Of a DNA stretch of 64,000 nucleotides, positions 48,641 to 58,495 are shown one piece after another. A program made the translations under genes and the position numbers. Source of the stretch: Macrobrachium rosenbergii (Eukaryota > Arthropoda > Malacostraca > Decapoda > Palaemonidae); assembly GCF_040412425.1 (NCBI RefSeq), contig NC_089766.1:48071297-48135296 (forward strand), in the 5' to 3' direction. The notes beneath the pieces were generated by a model. It saw only the letters and a program-made list of their open reading frames with translations, had not been told where the DNA came from and did no database searches. How positions within the stretch are numbered: position 1 is the first letter of the stretch; each line of letters opens with the position of its first letter.

Positions 48641-50231
48641 GCCTCCTCTGGTAGGTGGAAGATTACGCCTCTACAGGGACCATTGGACCTTCAGTCCATG
48701 GGCCCACAGTATTATTTCAAAGGGCCTAGGGTGGAGCTGGATAGGAGGACCTCCTCCACCAGTCAGGTTCTATCAGACCCCAACTCCGGATCTGTTAGAT
48801 TATGCAAAAGACCTTCTTTTAAAGAAGGCAATAAAGAAAGTCAGGCATCTAAAATTTCAAGGACGCTTGTTCAGCGTGCCAAAGAAAGACTCAGACAAGA
48901 GAAGAGTGATATTAGACCTACCAACTCTAAATTCTTATATTCAATGCGACAGGTTCCGTATGTTGACAGTCTCTCAGGTGCGGACCTTACTTCCCCATGG
49001 GGCCGTCACCACCTCTATAGATCTTAGACGCTTATCATGTTCCGATAGCGAGGAATTTCTCTCCCTATCTAGGGTTCAGACTAGGCAAACAGGCTTACTC
49101 GTTCAGGGTAATGCCCTTCGGGCTCAACATAGCACCCAGGATCTTCACCAAACCGGGAGAAGCCGTGGTGCAGGAACTGAGATCGCAAGGTATCAAGCTC
49201 GTGGCTTATCTAGACGACTGGCTAATTTGGGCCCCCAACTGCCGGAAGGCGACCAGAAGGTCATTCAGTTCCTAGAGTATCTAGGGTTTCATATAAATAC
49301 AAAGAAATCTCGTCTGACTCCGGCAGCCCGTTTTCAGTGGCTGGGTATCCAGTGGGACTTAAACACCCACAAACTTTCAATTCCCCCAGCAAAATGCAAA
49401 GAGATAGCCAAAGCAACGAGACAGTTTCTCAGGTGCAAACGAGCCTCTCGTCGCACTCAAGAAAGAATCCTAGGTTCCCTTCAGTTTGCTTCAATAACAG
49501 ACCTACTTCTCAATGCAAAACTGAAGGACATAAATCGGGTGTGGCGAAGACGAGCCAATTACAAATTCAGGGACAAAGTCTCCCTCATACCTCCAATCTT
49601 AAAGAAAAGACTTCGCCCTTGGACAACGGCCAAAAGTCTTTCCAGATCAGTTCCTCTACAATTCCCTCCACCAGCTCTGATCATCCATACGGACGCATCT
49701 CTCACCGGTTGGGGAGGTTACTCACAATACAAAAAGTTCAAGGAACCTGGTCGAATCTTTTTCGTCACTTCCACATCAACATTCTGGAAGCAATGGCGGT
49801 TTTCCTGACTCAAACGCTTACGTCCAGCCAGGAACATCCATGTCAGATTAGTTCTGGACAGTGCAGTGATAGTTCATTGTCTGAACAGGGGAGGTTCCAA
49901 GACAAGTCACATAAATCATGTAATGATAGCAATCTTTTCATTAGCAATGAAAAATCATTGGCACTTGTCAGCCACGCATCTGTCAGGAGTAAGGAACGTG
50001 ATTGCAGATTCTCTGTCAAGAACGACTCCTTTGGAATCAGAATGGTCTCTGGACAAAAACTCCTTCAACTTTTATATTTCACCAATTAACTTGCAGCTTC
50101 TCACGAACATTAAAATGGGTACTATTGAGAATGTTGAAGATTTGACAAAATTTCTTCTACAACCCAGTAACACGAAGGTGGTTGGCACTGCCTGGTGTAT
50201 GATGAAGCAAGACATATTGCTGACTATCTAG
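48465..50231 (+). pseudogene. DIRS-like reverse transcriptase and RNase H, frameshifted
   Basis: After the gag tail, a frame reads PLVGGRLRLYRDHWTF, RLFSVPKKDSDKRRVILDLP and AVTTSIDL. A frameshift near 49030 hides motif A (readable as DAYHHVPIA), PFGLNIAPRIFTK and the catalytic YLDD (LVAYLDDWLIWA, about 49195-49230). The original frame resumes at about 49250 with FLEYLGFHINTKKSRLTP and FQWLGIQWDLNTHKLS. RNase H begins IIHTDASLTGWGG (about 49675). It is broken at 49808 and ends in the frame at 49866-50231 with CLNRGGSKTSHIN and SGVRNVIADSLSR. The order gag-RT-RNase H without an integrase, plus the HLSGVRNVIADSLSR motif, favours DIRS over Gypsy. The expected tyrosine recombinase was not found downstream. 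Confidence 0.85.
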
Positions 50232-50504
50232 ATTCAGACATTTGCATATATACTGTATATACATACATGCACACATACACAGTCTCTTTAAATAAATAAA
50301 AATTTAGTATTTGGAAACAAGTATTACATGGCAACACTCACTCGTGTCAAGCATAGGCTGGCGAGTGGAAGGAGTGTCATTTTGTTTTGTGCTTCTGATC
50401 ATGCAATACGTGTTTGGCTCCAACGCTGTCGTGTATGAGGGTTGGACTGAGGTCACCCTGTATGTGCAGTCGGCTGCACCAAGGAACTGGCAAAAGGTAG
50501 TCTC

Positions 50505-50640
50505 ACACTTGGATAATTTCCACTGTGATTTCAATAACCCACTTTGCCAGTGCAGTCATCCAATAAACTGCACTGCGTGTTGCTCAGCTGAGCTTGCTCG
50601 CCCATGTAAAAAAATTTTCTGTGGCCTCAAATCATAACTA
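50505..50640 (+). repeat. Single-copy relative of the 127-bp minisatellite unit
   Basis: 'actttgccagtgcagtcatc', 'caataaactgcactgcgtgt', 'tgctcagctgagcttgctcg' and 'tctgtggcctcaaatcata' align in order with the array unit. Both are followed by the same 'cattttacattt' flank. This copy is unduplicated and diverged from the array, so it approximates the ancestral state. Confidence 0.8.
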
Positions 50641-51119
50641 TCCAAACTGTCATTTTACATTTTCCTTCTTCAAAATCTTTTGACCACTCCCCTGCTCCAA
50701 AATACCTTAATTCTTTCGTCTATCCCCTCCCCTATATGTAAGAATAAGTGAAAAAAAGATTTAACCAAGGACCCATGTCCATTTTTTTTACAGGCCTAGT
50801 CTAAATACCGAATGCGTGCGCACACACACACACATGTGTTTATGTGTGTATTCGGTCTGGTAGCAAAGAAGCAGTTAAAGAGATTTCAAGATAAGGGAAG
50901 GGCCCCCTCTGATATAGCTGAAATATCTTTATCAAGTTAAAGATTTTAGCAAACTAAACAATTTCCTCCAGCCTATATAGTAACAGTATGCGGACCGTAG
51001 TGTCGGTAACAAGTTAAAGAGGAAAGATACGTAACACATTCAAAGCACGCAAGTATTGTCCTTTACATCTCAAACATGCCATATTTGTTTTTTCTCCAAG
51101 ATATTCGAATGTGTTTGAT

Positions 51120-51450
51120 TTGATGACTGGTGTTTGTCAAGTGGGAAGCTTGAGATGAGCAGTTGCCACAAGTCTCTAGTCAATACCAAAGTCATTTCAC
51201 ACCGCTCGGCTGAACCTTTGGTCCTGGTGTTGTTGGACAATATACTTAAAGAAACCATAATTACACAGTACCAGATTGCTGCAAGTTGTACAACAGTGTC
51301 CACGATCATTACTTCAAGCATAACATAGCTAATCACAGTGTTAACTTTGTTAGTCTGACTGACTAGTGTACACACGAATACAACACAGTCGCAGTGGCAC
51401 GTTCTCAAAATGAGATCCTGAGAGAGAATGCAGGAAGAACTTTTCACAAG
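51120..51450 (+). pseudogene. Merlin transposase fossil, copy in repeat R1
   Basis: In the frame of 51134-51328 the text reads PLVLVLLDNILKETIITQYQ, aligning with the TLLALLDNALPKTIIISDYC stretch of the copy at 53114 and with the TLLAVIKDYIVPGTTVVSDC stretch of the intact-looking domain at 55.6 kb. The catalytic Asp position is substituted and the downstream part has shifted frame. It is recognisable only by comparison with its relatives. Confidence 0.55.
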
Positions 51451-51599
51451 CTACTGTTCTGTGCCGTACTAGTCAATTATTACATACACAGAGTTGTCTA
51501 TGTAGGGTATTTGTGGATGTGTGGCAACGGACTATCCTGTAAATTTTGACCAGGGTCAGTGCTGGGAATTGCAAGGCCCAATTAGACATTCAAGGTTCC

Positions 51600-51735
51600 T
51601 CTACCTCAAAACTCGCACTTTCTTTACCCCCTTTCTTATGCAATGCAAAAAAACACACACACAGGGACATGTATATTTGTATGTGTGTGTGTTCAGTTCG
51701 GTAGTGAACACAACGTTTACGCTTGTTAATCCTTA
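51600..51735 (+). repeat. Dispersed repeat R, partial copy with (CA)n/(GT)n
   Basis: AACACACACACAGGGACATG and 'gtgtgtgtgttcagttcggt' match the microsatellite-bearing part of repeat R (50820-50870 and 52755-52805). 'acaacgtttacgcttgttaa' continues the match to 'acgcaatgtttacacttta' at 52804. Confidence 0.55.
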
Positions 51736-52509
51736 AGAGCAGGGTTAAAAAACCCACTGCAGCACCCCTGACTGGGCAAACTTTGGGGTCGGCAAAATAA
51801 AAAGAAAATTACATCAATGCAAAGAATAAGGCACAATGTATATAAATTCTAAAAGAATTTTCTGTACCCGCCACAGCGAGTTGAACGTTAATATTTCTGC
51901 TAGCGGTAGGCAAGGGGCTAGGCCGACTGGGGGAGTTTGTCTTGGCACAGGCCTCTTCAACAATGACACGCTCAAAAACATTGTTGGCTTCTTCCTCGCT
52001 CTGTCAGCATCGAGTAAAAAATAGCTACACTGACCAGTATGTGAATGACAAAATTTTTCCCATATTTGATATGCAAGTTACAAAATTTTAGTAAAAATGA
52101 CATTTTCATAAAATAGTTTTATATACTCGTATACTAAAGTAATTATTCAGCTGACGATTATGCTCACACGGCATCCTAAATTCAAAATTCACGGTAACGT
52201 GGCAGTTGCAAAGGGGGGGGGGGAGGGTTACAGGCACCAGCCACTACAACAGGAGTGTGGGAGCAGTATAATTTACCCATTACTGTAAAAATCCAGCTAT
52301 GTGAATGGCAAAATTTTTCCTGTATACATAAATTACTAAATTATTTAGTACAATCAAATTCTTATACATATTTTATGAAATTATTTTAGTAAAATCAAAT
52401 TCTCACTTGCCCATGAGTAAATTTCCCAGGAAATATCCCAGTAAGACATGTTTTGGTCTCCCACTCTGTCCCCTGTCCACATGTGCTCTCCCCTGATTCC
52501 TCCTAAAAA
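51736..52509. other. Unassigned interval
   Basis: No protein was recognised. A G9 run lies near 52216. 'atgaatgacaaaatttttcc'-like text occurs twice (about 52045 and 52305), which indicates a small internal duplication. Confidence 0.35.
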
Positions 52510-52668
52510 TCAGTATTTGGAACTTGTAATCTGATAGAAAAAATGTTGCATGGCAACACTCATTCTTATCATGTGACAATGTGGCTTGTGGAGGGAAACA
52601 CCATTTCAATGTTTGCTTTTGAGCTATAAAAGTGGAATTTGATGTTGGCTCTCAAACTTTCTACATTC

Positions 52669-52670
<2 letters not shown>

Positions 52671-52754
<84 letters not shown>
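52671..52754 (+). repeat. (GA)n microsatellite
   Basis: About 84 bp of GA with a single interruption near 52699, followed by G7. It sits where the two sister copies of repeat R carry short CA/GT tracts. The open frames across it on both strands are translations of the microsatellite. Confidence 0.97.
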
Positions 52755-52760
<6 letters not shown>

Positions 52761-53104
52761 CATGTGTTTCTATGTATACAGTGTTTATTTGGTTCGGTAG
52801 CTAACGCAATGTTTACACTTTAAGCTTCTCGGTAAAGAATTTCAAGATTAAGGGGAAAATACCCTTACCAAATTAAGATTTTAACAAACATATCCCCAAC
52901 CCATACAATCTCCTCCAGCCTATTCTATACAGTAACGGTATGTGGACTGTAGCACCTGTGATATTGTTTAAAGGGGCAAGATACACAACCCATTCAGAGG
53001 GACGCACGCGAGTATTGCCCTTTGCATCTTATAAAGATGTTATATTTTTTTTTTTCTCCACCATTTTCAAATGCCTGTCTCATTCCATGAGTGGGAGGCT
53101 ATGA

Positions 53105-53356
53105 GATGAGCAGTTGCCACAAGTCTCTAGGCAAACCAAAGTCGTTCCACACCAGTCTGATGAAACTCTGCTCCTGGCATTGTTGGACAATGCACTTCCA
53201 AAAACCATAATTATATCCGATTACTGCAAGTTGTACAACAGCGTCCGTGATCATCATTTCAAGCATAGCATAGTTAATCATAGTGATAGCTTTGTTGGTC
53301 TGATTGACCAGTGTACACCAACACTATACAGTCCCAGAGGCACGCTCTCAAAATGA
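53105..53356 (+). pseudogene. Merlin transposase fossil, copy in repeat R3
   Basis: The open segment reads VSRQTKVVPHQSDETLLLAL, then LDNALPKTIIISDYCKLYN and HFKHSIVNHSDSFV. It matches the 55.6-kb Merlin domain around its second catalytic Asp (SDCWKAY aligns with SDYCKLY) and its NHxxxFV continuation. It lacks the first catalytic region and the C-terminal Glu region, so only about a third of the domain survives. Confidence 0.7.
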
Positions 53357-53424
53357 GCTCCTGAGCAAGTGCGATATTTAGAACATTCTCTCCTCTATAT
53401 ATATACTCGTATATAAGGTAGATC

Positions 53425-53510
53425 GCCGGCTGTCTGGAGTGAGCTAGGCTATGGCAGTTGACGTTTTTCTATACACCTTCACCTGCTGAACAACAAGCAA
53501 GTTAAAACGT
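53425..53510 (+). repeat. Left arm of a 3.5-kb-spaced inverted repeat
   Basis: GCCGGCTGTCTGGAGTGAGC, 'taggctatggcagttgacgt' and 'cacctgctgaacaa' are matched in reverse complement at 56866-56932. The two transposase remnants at 54.2-55.9 kb lie between the arms. These may be terminal inverted repeats of a DNA transposon, but no target duplication was found. Confidence 0.65.
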
Positions 53511-54239
53511 AATCAAGTGAAATTTACCTTAGAAACCGATGGTAAGAGGGACCCATTGGGAATCGGGTTAGTCTCGAGAATAGCTAACAGGGACATTTTC
53601 GGGAATTTGGATGGGGTAAATAACTTGGGAAAAGGTTTGGGCACCTTATTGTTGTGTTTCCTGTAACATATGTCATTTGGAACACAAAAAAAGTAAAAAA
53701 GGGCAAATAAATAGACAGCAGGAGCCGTTTCAAAGGCACTTTTCAAGCATTACTAGTACTGCTGATTCTATGGCCCTATCTCAAAATGAGCTTTGGTTCA
53801 ACCAATGTTCCCAAGAGAGTAGTTGGTGGGTTTTTTGGGGGGTGGGCGTACTCAACCAATCACGTAATATTACCCCAACATTACGTTTCACCAGGGAAGA
53901 AACATTTTCTTTTTCAACTGTTTTATGACCGTTTCATATCTGTTGTGGCTGCCAATAACTGTCTTTTAATACTTTTCCTTTCACAAATATATTGACATCT
54001 CCTCGCAACATGATTTTACCTCAAATAACTTACAAAACGAAGTCACATTTGTCGGCAGACAACTGAAGCATGTACAGTATAAGGGGTAGGAGGAGAAGGG
54101 TCTTGAGGACGTTTCGCTACCACTTTCTCTCAGTTACATTGTTAGCCCTGTGGCTGGAGCGAGCAGCGAAGCATTACCTCTTGCCAGAACATAAGAGCTG
54201 GCCAAGAATATTTTAAAAAGCGGATAAGACGCGGCCGTC
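53511..54239. other. Unassigned interval
   Basis: Short open frames only. The sequence lies inside the inverted-repeat pair and would be the 5' untranslated part if that pair bounds an element. Confidence 0.3.
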
Positions 54240-54883
54240 GTTCCACCACTCCCAACACTGGAAGCAGAAATACCGCATATCGAAAAGGTTATTTACTCGA
54301 CTGACAAACTTGTCTAAAGCCTGGCAGATGAAAACCAGGAAGAGCTTGGGTGGTCGAGGACGGCTGACAGGTTTCATATTGGAGATGCTGCAAAAGTATT
54401 TTGGCGATCATGTTCGGAAAGCTAGAAATACCACTGTAGCTTTTGAGAAACTCCATTTTAGCTTCTTTTTATTATTGCTCTTCGACTGATGCAAACCCCC
54501 GTCATGAACTTTGCCCAGCATCAAGCACTTCCTGGTGCTTTTATCAAAGAGCACTCGCAGAAGGCAAAACTCCAAAATCTCACGATGAAATGCAAGTACA
54601 ATTCACTTTGAAGCCAGATGAATGGAAAGCAGTGGAAAATGTCAACAAAAACCTGACTAGTGATGCCTTATTGACGAGATGCCTGCGTGGGAAAACTCAA
54701 AACCCAAATGAGCATGTGCATAGCAGAGTTTGGCATATGGGTCCCAAAAACCAAAATGTAAAAATGAGGCACGTTGATTTCGCAGTGGCCCCAGCAGTTT
54801 CTAACTACAACATTGGGCACGAAGAAAGTAATTTGAATAAGTTTCTTGACCTCCCTCTTACTGAACATTTGCTCAAGTAAGAC
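54240..54883 (+). pseudogene. Mutator-like transposase remnant (metazoan type)
   Basis: A first segment reads SLGGRGRLTGFILEMLQKYF and RKARNTTVAFEKLHF (about 54310-54455). It shifts to the frame of 54443-54880 with SSTDANPRHELCPASSTSWC, FYQRALAEGKTPKSHDEM and LLTRCLRGKTQNPNEHVHSR. The STDxNPxHxLCPxxxxSWC signature and the CLxGKTQNxNE motif are ones I associate with the Mutator-like transposase domain family found in many metazoan genomes. A stop at 54881 is followed by a basic tail. The N-terminal catalytic part is missing or too decayed to read. It lies between the arms of the 53.4/56.9-kb inverted repeat. Confidence 0.65.
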
Positions 54884-55439
54884 AAGAGGATGGATCAACC
54901 AATAAAGAAAAAGGCTAGAAGGAAGTTGAAGACGGACAAGAGCTACTCTGCAGGAGCATACTAGTTGCCGTGGGATGTGTCAACTTTAACCGTCATTTTC
55001 TCAAAAGTAAGTTATTGTCCTTTAAATCACTACTCCTTCACTAGTTTTCAACCGATTTCCACAATTTTTTTTTTTCCATTGTATTTGTCTTTAAAAGTTC
55101 TATAACTTGGTCAGAACCAATCTTTGGAAACGTTTTCTTTATTTATTTAAAATTACATTATTTACGTAAGATTTTTATTGCAAATTTAAATGCAAAAATA
55201 ACTTTTTCTAAAGTACAAAATTTTTTTCTGAAGAGATTGTTGACGCACTCTTTAGCTATTAAATGAGACTTAGTTTAGCTTTTTATCTCTGATAGTTTTA
55301 AAGCAGTAGCAGTTTTTGTATATACATATGAAAATGCCCTTTAAATTTTTTTTTCTTTTCTATTGCAGATTTTGCCTTCAGCAGACAAATGGTTTTATTA
55401 TCAACCTTTATCTACTTTCCTGACCAAATTTTTCATTTC
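54884..55439. other. Interval between the Mutator-like and Merlin remnants
   Basis: AT-rich sequence. 'cattttctcaaaagtaagtt' near 54990 contains GTAAGT and 'atttttcatttcag' lies just before 55440, so an intron between the two coding remnants is conceivable but unproven. Confidence 0.3.
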
Positions 55440-55931
55440 AGGTCCTAGTACATTGGTGCATCTGGCAGAAGAAACAAGTAGGTGGTCCTGGTACAACTGT
55501 CGAGATTGACAAAGTGAAGTTTGGCAAGCGGAAGTATAATGTAGGCATGGTTGTTGAAGGCCAGTGGGTTTTAAGCGGGGTGTCTGCAGGCAGACCAGAG
55601 AGTTTTTCGTGGCGCGTGTTGACAACAGGAGCAGCGCGACTTTGCTTGCTGTTATCAAGGATTACATTGTACCGGGGACCACTGTTGTTTCCGATTGCTG
55701 GAAAGCTTATGATTTCCTGAAGGATGAAGGCTACGTTCACGTAACTGTCAACCACCCATGAACTTTGTGGACCCAGTAACTGGTGCCCATACAATCACTA
55801 CTGAGAGGAGGTGGAGGGAACTTCATGAGATGGTGCCTAGGTACGGCCGTAAGAAGTACAACTTCAAAATTCATTTTGAAGACCCAAAGACAAGGTTGCA
55901 CGCATTCGTAAAGGCAGCGGCTGAGTTGTAA
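55440..55931 (+). pseudogene. Merlin (ISXO2/IS1016-like) transposase, three frame segments
   Basis: The domain is read in three consecutive frames. Segment one has KKQVGGPGTTVEIDKVKFGK and KYNVGMVVEGQWVLSGV, with the first catalytic Asp in VEID. Segment two (from about 55600) has REFFVARVDNRSSATLLAVI and TTVVSDCWKAYDFLKDEGYV, with the second Asp. Segment three (55758-55931) has MNFVDPVTGAHTITTERRW, whose Glu fits the third catalytic position, then VPRYGRKKYN. It ends with TAA at 55929. The family cuts and pastes with 8-9-bp target duplications. All three catalytic residues are visible, but two frameshifts break the protein. It is the reference for the three poorer copies in this window. Confidence 0.9.
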
Positions 55932-55977
55932 CCTCCACCCCTTCAAGGTAAGGTTCCTAAACTATCCTTTATTATTA

Positions 55978-56230
55978 GTGGAAGAGGAACTGGTGAGGTT
56001 GAGAGAGGAGTTGCGGCTGTCAAGAGATGAGAATGCATGGTTAAAGAGTGAGAATGAAAAATTGAGGCTTCAGTTGGAAGAGATGGGATCTTTTGCTCGT
56101 TTGTTGGTTGAGAGTCTGTTTTCCGTTTTGTTTGTGTGGTTGTGTGTGCTGTGTTGGCGACCGTGGACACCTTAATCCATCTCCCAGCAACAGAGGATCA
56201 GGGTGAGTGTTGTGTGTTGTTTTTGTGTTT
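55978..56230 (+). pseudogene. Coiled-coil peptide start of an unidentified element
   Basis: From 55978 a frame reads EEELVRLREELRLSRDENAW and LKSENEKLRLQLEEM, a heptad-like charged coiled coil of about 36 residues. It opens on GTG where an ATG probably stood. It then runs into non-coding text ('gtgttggcgaccgtgga', 'ccatctcccagcaacagagg', 'atcagggtgagtg') that recurs at 61800-61965. A shorter decayed repeat of the same start lies at about 56277-56420. I suspect a retroelement gag or leader, but the family was not identified. Confidence 0.45.
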
Positions 56231-56649
56231 TTGAATTCCGCCAACATTAGTTGCAATTAAGTTAGTTTGGTCAGGATGGAAGAGGAACAGTGTTTTGGTG
56301 TTAGAGAGGAGTTATATTGAGTGAGAATTTCAGTTGGAAGAGATGGGGTTGAGAGTTATTTTTTGAGTAACTTTCCATCCCAGCAACAGAGGATCAGGCC
56401 AGTGTTGTAGCCACAGTTAGTCAGTGTGTTTTGGTGTTACAGAGTTATATTGCTTTTCATATGGAAGAGTTATTTTTTGAGTAACTTATTTACCGCCACG
56501 TCTCTACTTAAGTCCTATGTCACTATCAACTCGTACCTTCTGTGCAGTAACGTAACCCCACCTTCCCCGTTACATATGGCTCCCTAGTGGTTACGTAACC
56601 CAAGATGGCGCCTTTGTTTACCTGTTAAGTTTCTTCGCCTCGGACGCAA

Positions 56650-56932
56650 GCAACAAGTAGTGTCCAGCTGAGCGAGACTGTGGCAACTGACATTTTTCTG
56701 TTGTTTTGCTTGCTTTACATGAGTTCAGGGTAACATTTTGCCTGTCGGCTGCTACTAATCTGCAATTTACCCTTCAGCTGTGTGCAACCCACTGGTACAG
56801 ACATGCAGTTTTCAAGTGTCAGTTACATTTTAGTTCAGCTGACCGTCAAAATATTTTCAATTCTTGTTCAGCAGGTTAAATAACATAGGAAAACGTCAAT
56901 TGCCATAGGCTAGGTCACCGCAGACAGCCGGC
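56650..56932. repeat. Foldback / MITE-like element
   Basis: The left part (56655-56720, 'gtccagctgagcgagactgt', 'ggcaactgacatttttctg') and the right part (56881-56932, 'aaacgtcaattgccatag', 'gctaggtcaccgcagacagc') are diverged reverse complements of each other. The right arm also pairs with 53425-53510. This fits a short non-autonomous element or the compound right end of the 53.4-56.9-kb structure. Confidence 0.5.
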
Positions 56933-57495
56933 TTAGAATTATCATATATAAATATGCTGTATATGCATATATTCTCAGGTTCAGTGGTTGTTTTCTTGGA
57001 ACAATCGGAATGTTGATCGTTCACCTGTTCAGTGGGTGGTTGCGTTTTGCCACGCTGGCAGGAGAGTTGACGTCTGTGGCGCTGGGCCTGTCGTCTCAGT
57101 CAGGTTTGTAATAGCACAGAATCAGTAATGGAACGGCATCAGGTATGATTACCTGTAAGAAAGGGATGTCACCCTTCGTCTCTGACTTAGTCATCGCCAA
57201 GGACTTGACGGGAATGTTGGGGTACAATCCCAATCTTCTGTGTGTGTGGGACACAGTCTCCGTTTTGCAGCTGGTTGCTCTTTCAACAGTTCGACCGAGG
57301 TCGTAGTTTGTCCGACCTCGTCCTTGGTAGCAGCTGGTAGCCGTTTCGACGGTGACCGAGCTAATCTCTGTCCAGCAATGTTCCTGTAAAGATGATGAAA
57401 CTAAGGGAAGAGGTCTGGTGCTATGACTGGCTTCATTTCTTGCAAGACGACAATATTCGAGAGTCAACTTCATCATTGGAATTGATAGAGGCAAG
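56933..57495. other. Interval with an unidentified minus-strand open frame
   Basis: The minus frame at 57096-57494 (132 codons) is the longest here and less AT-rich than its surroundings, but it has no recognisable domain. The plus-strand block at 57064-57110 resembles 35275-35322 ('gagttgacgtctgt', then 'cagtcagg'), so the interval is probably repeat-derived. An inverted 'gaccgaggtcg/cgacctcgtc'-type pair lies near 57290-57330. Confidence 0.3.
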
Positions 57496-57904
57496 TATAT
57501 TTTAGAAGTTGTCGTTTAGTGTAATGACTTAAATATAATTATGGAGTACTGCTATTTTGTGTAGTTTTCATTATTATTTTAATAAGATCATAATGTTGAG
57601 ATAATTGTTTTATAAGAAATATTTTGAGGTTACAAATTAAGTAAATTTGTTCAGTTATTTTCATTTCCTTTTAGTGAAAAGTAATTACTTAATTTTTGAA
57701 ATATTGGGGCAGTCAGGAAGATACTGCTGCTGGTTGCAGCACTCACGTAGTGTACAGGCAAAACGCGCTGGGCAGCACGATGCATCACCAAGGAGGGCAG
57801 GCAGATGCTGCTAGAGATGATTTATGAAGCAAGCTATGAAGCCTAGTGTAAACAAGGCTTCAGAGGGACTTTGTGACCAGCCTGTCACCTGTTGGTGAGA
57901 TTAT

Positions 57905-57960
57905 GTCATACCCTATATACAGAGGTGGTGCTCTGAGGGGACAATTAAGTCAGATGAAGA
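57905..57960 (+). promoter_or_regulatory. TATA and initiator-like core promoter, copy A
   Basis: CTATATAC at 57913-57920 is followed about 36 bp later by AGTCAGATG, which resembles the arthropod initiator TCAGT. The first ATG is 30 bp further on, at 57983. The block is conserved in copy B. Assignment is by spacing and motif only. Confidence 0.4.
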
Positions 57961-57982
57961 GGGACTAATAGTGTGTACCTCC

Positions 57983-58495
57983 ATGATGAGTTGTCGTGAT
58001 AGCGATTACTCTGAATTACAAAACTTAACTCAGGATTTTCCCGACATTCAAGATCTCAACCACTGGACTGTACACAAAGGTAAGTGAAGAGAAGAAGTTT
58101 TTAAATTTGATCTGACGAGTGAAAGAGAGACACACACTTTAAACATAACCCTTCATCACTTCAAGGTCTTTTAATGTCTGCGTCTCCTTCACTTACAGAT
58201 ACCATACCTTTGGCTGAACACGACAATATTGTGCAGAGTATTTAGGGCAACTGTCCGTGCAAACATTTGCAAACATTGTAACTTCTGTGTTCAAGTGCAT
58301 AATGGTCAGTGCCTTGACTGTCCCAAAACCCAAGCAGGGATGGCCAATATAGGCCCCTAAGTACAGCCTCCACATTAGGGGGAACCAAACAACTGACGGT
58401 GAAGGTCTCCGCCTTTTCAGCGACACTGAAGATGAAGCACGAATTCTCGCAGCCCTGGAACCCATCATTGAGATTCAAGATGATAACAAAACTTC
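57983..58495 (+). CDS. Two-exon Cys-rich protein of unknown function, copy A (damaged)
   Basis: Exon 1 (57983-58079) starts ATGATGAGTTGTCG and encodes MMSCRDSDYSELQNLTQDFP and more. It ends at a consensus donor, AAAG|GTAAGT. A 119-base intron ends in TTACAG at 58198. Exon 2 starts with DTIPLAEHDNIVQ but meets a stop. Beyond the stop, different frames still show CNFCVQVHNGQCLDC (CxxC...CxxC, zinc-ribbon-like) and LHIRGNQTTDGEGL. An acidic EDEARILAALEPI segment follows. The splice signals are conserved in copy B. I do not recognise the family. It may be an accessory ORF of a mobile element or the start of a multicopy gene. Confidence 0.45.

Larger units (their letters stand above)
47471..50231 (+). 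mobile_element. DIRS-like YR retroelement, incomplete
   Basis: Gag, RT and RNase H are present in order on the plus strand, with at least three frameshifts and one internal stop. The sequence after 50231 changes to the dispersed repeat containing the minisatellite progenitor, so the recombinase end has been lost or replaced. No terminal repeats could be assigned with confidence. A second fragment of this family lies at 17582. Confidence 0.75.
50300..51470 (+). repeat. Dispersed repeat R, copy 1 (contains single minisatellite unit and Merlin fossil)
   Basis: Landmarks in order: 'catggcaacactca' (50328), a single minisatellite-unit relative (50505-50640), 'cattttacattttccttctt' (50653), a short (CA)n at about 50820, 'agatttcaagataaggg' (50880), 'tcctccagcctat' (50968) and a Merlin-derived segment (about 51150-51450). 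The same landmarks recur at 52510-53370, without the unit. The family is probably a Merlin element or its derivative. Confidence 0.65.
52510..53370 (+). repeat. Dispersed repeat R, copy 3
   Basis: Landmarks shared with copy 1: 'catggcaacactca' (52551), a dinucleotide tract (here GA), 'ggttcggtagc', 'aatttcaagattaagggg', 'tcctccagcctatt', 'acagtaacggtatgtggac' and the Merlin segment to 53370. The minisatellite-unit segment is absent from this copy. Confidence 0.65.

Noticed and set aside
45691..50231. Gypsy-type LTR retrotransposon
   Set aside because: No protease or integrase motif was seen. The RT and RNase H motifs (YLDDWLIWA, HLSGVRNVIADSLSR) fit DIRS better.
52569..52823. Ser/Leu or Arg/Glu repeat proteins across the GA tract
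   Set aside because: Both frames are direct translations of a dinucleotide microsatellite.
57096..57494. 132-codon minus-strand frame as a gene
   Set aside because: No domain or splice signals were seen, and the opposite strand shares a block with another repeat region. It is kept only as an unidentified open frame.
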